In this document: one piece after another, positions 61,601 to 64,000 of the stretch
Numbering within the stretch: position 1 is the first letter of the stretch
Layout: every line of letters begins with the position of its first letter
Source of the DNA: Muricea muricata
Taxonomy: Eukaryota; Cnidaria; Anthozoa; Malacalcyonacea; Plexauridae
DNA length: 64,000 nucleotides
NCBI GenBank assembly: GCA_963855995.1
Contig: OY979731.1
Coordinates: 5,054,942 to 5,118,941, forward strand
Direction of reading: 5' to 3'
The notes under the pieces: model-generated
Database searches by the model: none
Told to the model about the DNA's origin: nothing
The model's input: the letters and a program-made list of their open reading frames with translations, nothing else
Program-made: the position numbers and the translations under genes

Positions 61601-64000
61601 GACCTTCTAAATGGAATTTGCAGAACTTAGCAAGTCGGGAATCATGTTTTCGGCGCTCAAACCATCGAGATAAGCGAAATAACATGTTGAAATGAGAAAC
61701 CTATAACTTGCTTGTAAACTTAAAAGAAACGATCTTAGAACCATCAAAATCGCGTTTTAAGCCTTCTAGAAGCGATTTGAGCGTGAAAACATGCTCAAAT
61801 CACTAACTAAAAATTGCCGTCTTAAATCGATCACGGCGACGTTTCACAGCTTAAAATGCGGTTTTCAGTGCTAAAGTGAACGATTTGAGCGCAATGATGT
61901 ACTGCAATCACGGACTAAAAGAGACCTTCTAAATGGATATTGCAGAACTTAGCAAGTCGGGAATCATGTTTTTGGCGCTCAAACCATCGAGATGACCGAA
62001 ACAACATGTTGAAATGTGAAACCTATAACTTGCTTGTAAACTCAAAAGAAACGACCTTAGAACCATCAAAATCTCGTTTTAAGCGTTCTAAAAGCGATTT
62101 GAGCGTAAAAACATGCTCAAATCACCAACTAAAAATTGCTATCTTAAATCGACCACGGCGACGTTTTAAAGCTTAAAATGGTGTTTTTAGTGCTAGAACG
62201 AACGAGTTGAGCGCAATGATGTACTGCAATCACAGATTTAAAAGAGACGTTCTAAATGGAAATTGAAGAACTTAGCAAGTCGGCAATCATGTTTACGGCG
62301 CTCAAACCATCGAATTGAGCGAAATAACATGTTGAAATGAGAAACAGATAACTTGCTTGTAAACTGAAAAGAAACGATCTTAGAACCATCAAAATCGCGT
62401 TTTAAGCGTTCTGGAAGCGATTTGAGCGTGAAAACATACTAAAATCACCACCTAAAAATTTCCGTCTTAAATCGATCACGGCGACGTTTTAAAGCTTAAA
62501 ATAATGTTTTCAGTGCTAAAGTGAACGAGTTGAGCGCAATGATGTACTGCAATCACGGATCTAAAAGAGACCTTCTAATTTGATATTGCAGAACTTAGCA
62601 AGTGCGGAATCATGTTTTCGGCGCTCAAGCCATCGAGATGACCGAAACAACATGTTGAAATGTGAAACCTATAACTTGCTTGTAAACTCAAAAGAAACGA
62701 CCTTAGAACCACCAAAATCGCGTTTTAAGCGTGCTAGAAGCGATTCTAGCGTGTAAACATGCTCAAATCACCAACTAAAAATATCCGTCTTAAATCGACC
62801 ACGGCGACGTTTTAGAGCTTAAAATGGTTTTTTTAGAGCTAAAGTGAACGAGTTGAGCACAATCATGTACTGCAATCAGGGACCTAAAAGAGACCTTCTA
62901 AATAGAAATTGCAGAACTTAGCAAGTCGGGAATCATGTTTTCTGCGCTCAAACCATCGAGATGAGCGAAACAACATGTTGAAATGAGAAACCTATAACTT
63001 GCTTGTAAACTGAAAAGAAACGATCTTAGAACCATCAAAATCGCGTTTTAAGCGTTCTAGAAGCGATTTTAAAGTGAAAACATGCTCAAATCACTAACTA
63101 AAAATTGTCGTCTTAAATCGATCACGGCGACGTTTTACAGCTTAAAATGCTGTTTTCAGTGCTAAAGTGAACGAGTTGAGCGCAATGATGTACTGCAATC
63201 ACGGATCTAAAAGAGACATTCTAAATGGAAATTGCAGAACTTAGCAAGTCGGCAATCATGTTTACGGCGCTCAAACCATCGAATTGAGCGAAATAACATG
63301 TTGAAACGAGAAACCCATAACTGGCTTGTAAACATAAAAGAAACGATCTTAGAACCATCAAAATCGCGTTTTAAGCGTTCTGGAAGCGATTTCAGAGTAA
63401 AAACATACTCAAATAACCACCTAAAAATTGCCGTTTTAAATCGATCACGGCGACGTTTTAAAGCTTAAAATAATTTTTTCAGTGCTAAATTGAACGAGTT
63501 TAGCGCAATGATGTACTGCAATCACGGACCTAAAAGAGATCTTCTAAATGGAATTTGCAGAACTTAGCAAGTCAAGAATCATGTTTTCGGCGCTCAAACC
63601 ATCGAGATGAGCGAAATAACATGTTGAAATGAGAAACCTATAACTTGCTTGTAAACTGAAAAGAAACGATCTAAGAACCATCAAAATCGTGTTTTAAGCG
63701 TTCTAGAAGTGATTTGAACGTGAAAACATGCTCAAATCACCAACTAAAAATTGCCGTCTTAAATCGATCACGGCGACGTTTTACAGCTTAAAATGCTGTT
63801 TTCAGTGCTAAAGTGAACGAGTTGAGCGCAATGATGTACTGCAATCACGAATCTAAAAGAGACCTTCTAAATGGATAGTGCAGAACTTAGCAAGTCGGGA
63901 ATCATGTTTTCGGCGCTCATACCATCGAGATGGGCGAAACAACATGTTAAAATGAGAAACCTATAACTTGCTTGTAAACTGAAAAGAAACGAAGTTAGAA
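58643..64000 (+). repeat. 17-monomer HOR in domain B, copy 2 (truncated by window end)
   Basis: About 5,358 of 5,493 bp are present; position 64,000 corresponds to 58,507 of copy 1. By eye I found only a handful of single-base differences. They lie near 54,058/59,551, 54,298/59,791, 56,946/62,439, 57,074/62,567 and 57,315/62,808. Identity is therefore about 99.9%. The unit probably continues past the window, so the true copy number is unknown. Confidence 0.93.
59997..60208 (+). repeat. Second copy of the embedded A-type M1 segment
   Basis: Identical by eye to 54,504-54,715 at the 5,493-bp offset. It is flanked by the same B sequences, including CAAATGAGTAAC on the left and TTTTAAAGCTTAAAATAATG on the right. 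Confidence 0.87.

Larger units (their letters stand above)
1..64000 (+). repeat. Satellite DNA array, ~323-bp monomer, head to tail across the whole window
   Basis: The same roughly 323-bp sequence recurs without a break from end to end. A convenient phase mark is TTGCAGAACTTAGCAAG, found near 532, 856, 1179, 1502, 1826, 2149 and so on, at steps of 323 or 324. That gives about 198 monomers. All read in the same direction; I saw no inverted monomer, unrelated insertion, microsatellite tract or transposon end. A hand count of a composite monomer gives about 40% GC, 112 A against 82 T, and 19 CpG. I do not recognise the family by name. A block this long and this homogeneous is typical of eukaryotic heterochromatin. 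No function can be read from it directly; a centromeric or other structural role is inference. Confidence 0.98.
42981..64000 (+). repeat. Domain B: diverged monomers of the same satellite with longer-period organisation
   Basis: The 323-bp phase continues across the boundary, but the class markers change. M2, M4 and X-type diagnostics vanish. New ones appear: hairpin arms changed to GAGAGT/ACTC (for example near 43,370), GAATTGAGCG (near 46,805), CCGCGTGTTTTAAG with two extra bases (near 44,950, 53,670, 55,290), GCGCATTATG with a short deletion (near 44,120, 46,060), and CACATTCATG (near 45,740, 51,550). Neighbouring monomers differ more from each other than in domain A. Segments reappear at offsets of about 5,811, 7,751 and 10,013 bp, so this is a mosaic of duplicated blocks that ends in a clean 5,493-bp higher-order repeat. 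Confidence 0.88.

Noticed and set aside
1-64000. CRISPR array
   Set aside because: The repeat is about 323 bp with no alternation of short identical repeats and unique spacers. Units differ by class throughout their length.
1-64000. Tandem tRNA, 5S rRNA or snRNA gene cluster
   Set aside because: No tRNA cloverleaf with T-arm GTTCGA, no 5S internal control region and no Sm site were seen in the monomer.
1-64000. Internal two-fold repeat, with the monomer being a dimer of ~160 bp
   Set aside because: I compared the halves by eye. Beyond the inverted P/Q motif and a shared TTGAGCG there is no extended direct similarity.

Overview
This 64 kb window is one uninterrupted block of satellite DNA. 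About 198 copies of a single repeat, roughly 323 bp long, lie head to tail in one orientation from the first base to the last. I see no credible protein-coding gene, no tRNA or rRNA, no CRISPR array and no transposon. Every stretch, including those over 300 bases without a gene, is satellite monomer. The sequence is therefore almost certainly eukaryotic heterochromatin (centromeric, pericentromeric, subtelomeric or B-chromosome-like). The species cannot be named from it. A typical monomer is about 40% GC, A-rich on the + strand, and not CpG-depleted (19 CpG against about 13 expected by hand count). That fits a lightly methylated, perhaps invertebrate, genome better than a heavily methylated one, but this is only inference.

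Layout. Domain A (1 to about 42,980) is built from a few monomer classes, which I call M1-M4 and X1-X4. M1-M2-M3-M4 form a 1,293-bp four-monomer higher-order repeat (HOR). These tetramers alternate with a longer series, M1 M2 M3' X1 X2 (X3 X4)n M4. Together they make composite units of 5.8 to 6.5 kb, starting at 10,877, 16,696, 29,303 and 35,768, with a rearranged one at 26,070. The X3-X4 dimer count n is 2, 2, 1 and 3 in the four regular units. The stretches 3,442-10,553 and 22,515-26,069 are shuffled versions of the same classes. Domain B (about 42,980 to 64,000) uses a more diverged, more varied monomer set. It ends in two nearly identical copies of a 5,493-bp, 17-monomer HOR (53,150-58,642 and 58,643 to beyond the window). 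B-like islands occur in A (near 1-160, 4.3-4.7 kb and 28.2-28.6 kb), and an A-type M1 monomer is embedded in each B 17-mer.

Monomer anatomy. The monomer is marked by a hairpin (9-bp arms, 10-nt loop), a 10-bp palindrome, and a roughly 18-bp motif present twice in opposite orientations about 115 bp apart. The hairpin arms are intact in M1, M2 and X2, but one arm is broken in M3, X4 and M4, so sites alternate along the HOR. This resembles, in principle only, the box-plus/box-minus alternation of CENP-B boxes in primate alpha satellite. No CENP-B box was found.

The short open frames of 65-113 codons that recur at satellite spacing are by-products of the homogenised repeat. Many begin at TTG rather than ATG, and they are not annotated as genes. 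All coordinates of repeat units are by eye, good to a few bases, and copy-number statements assume the assembly is right.
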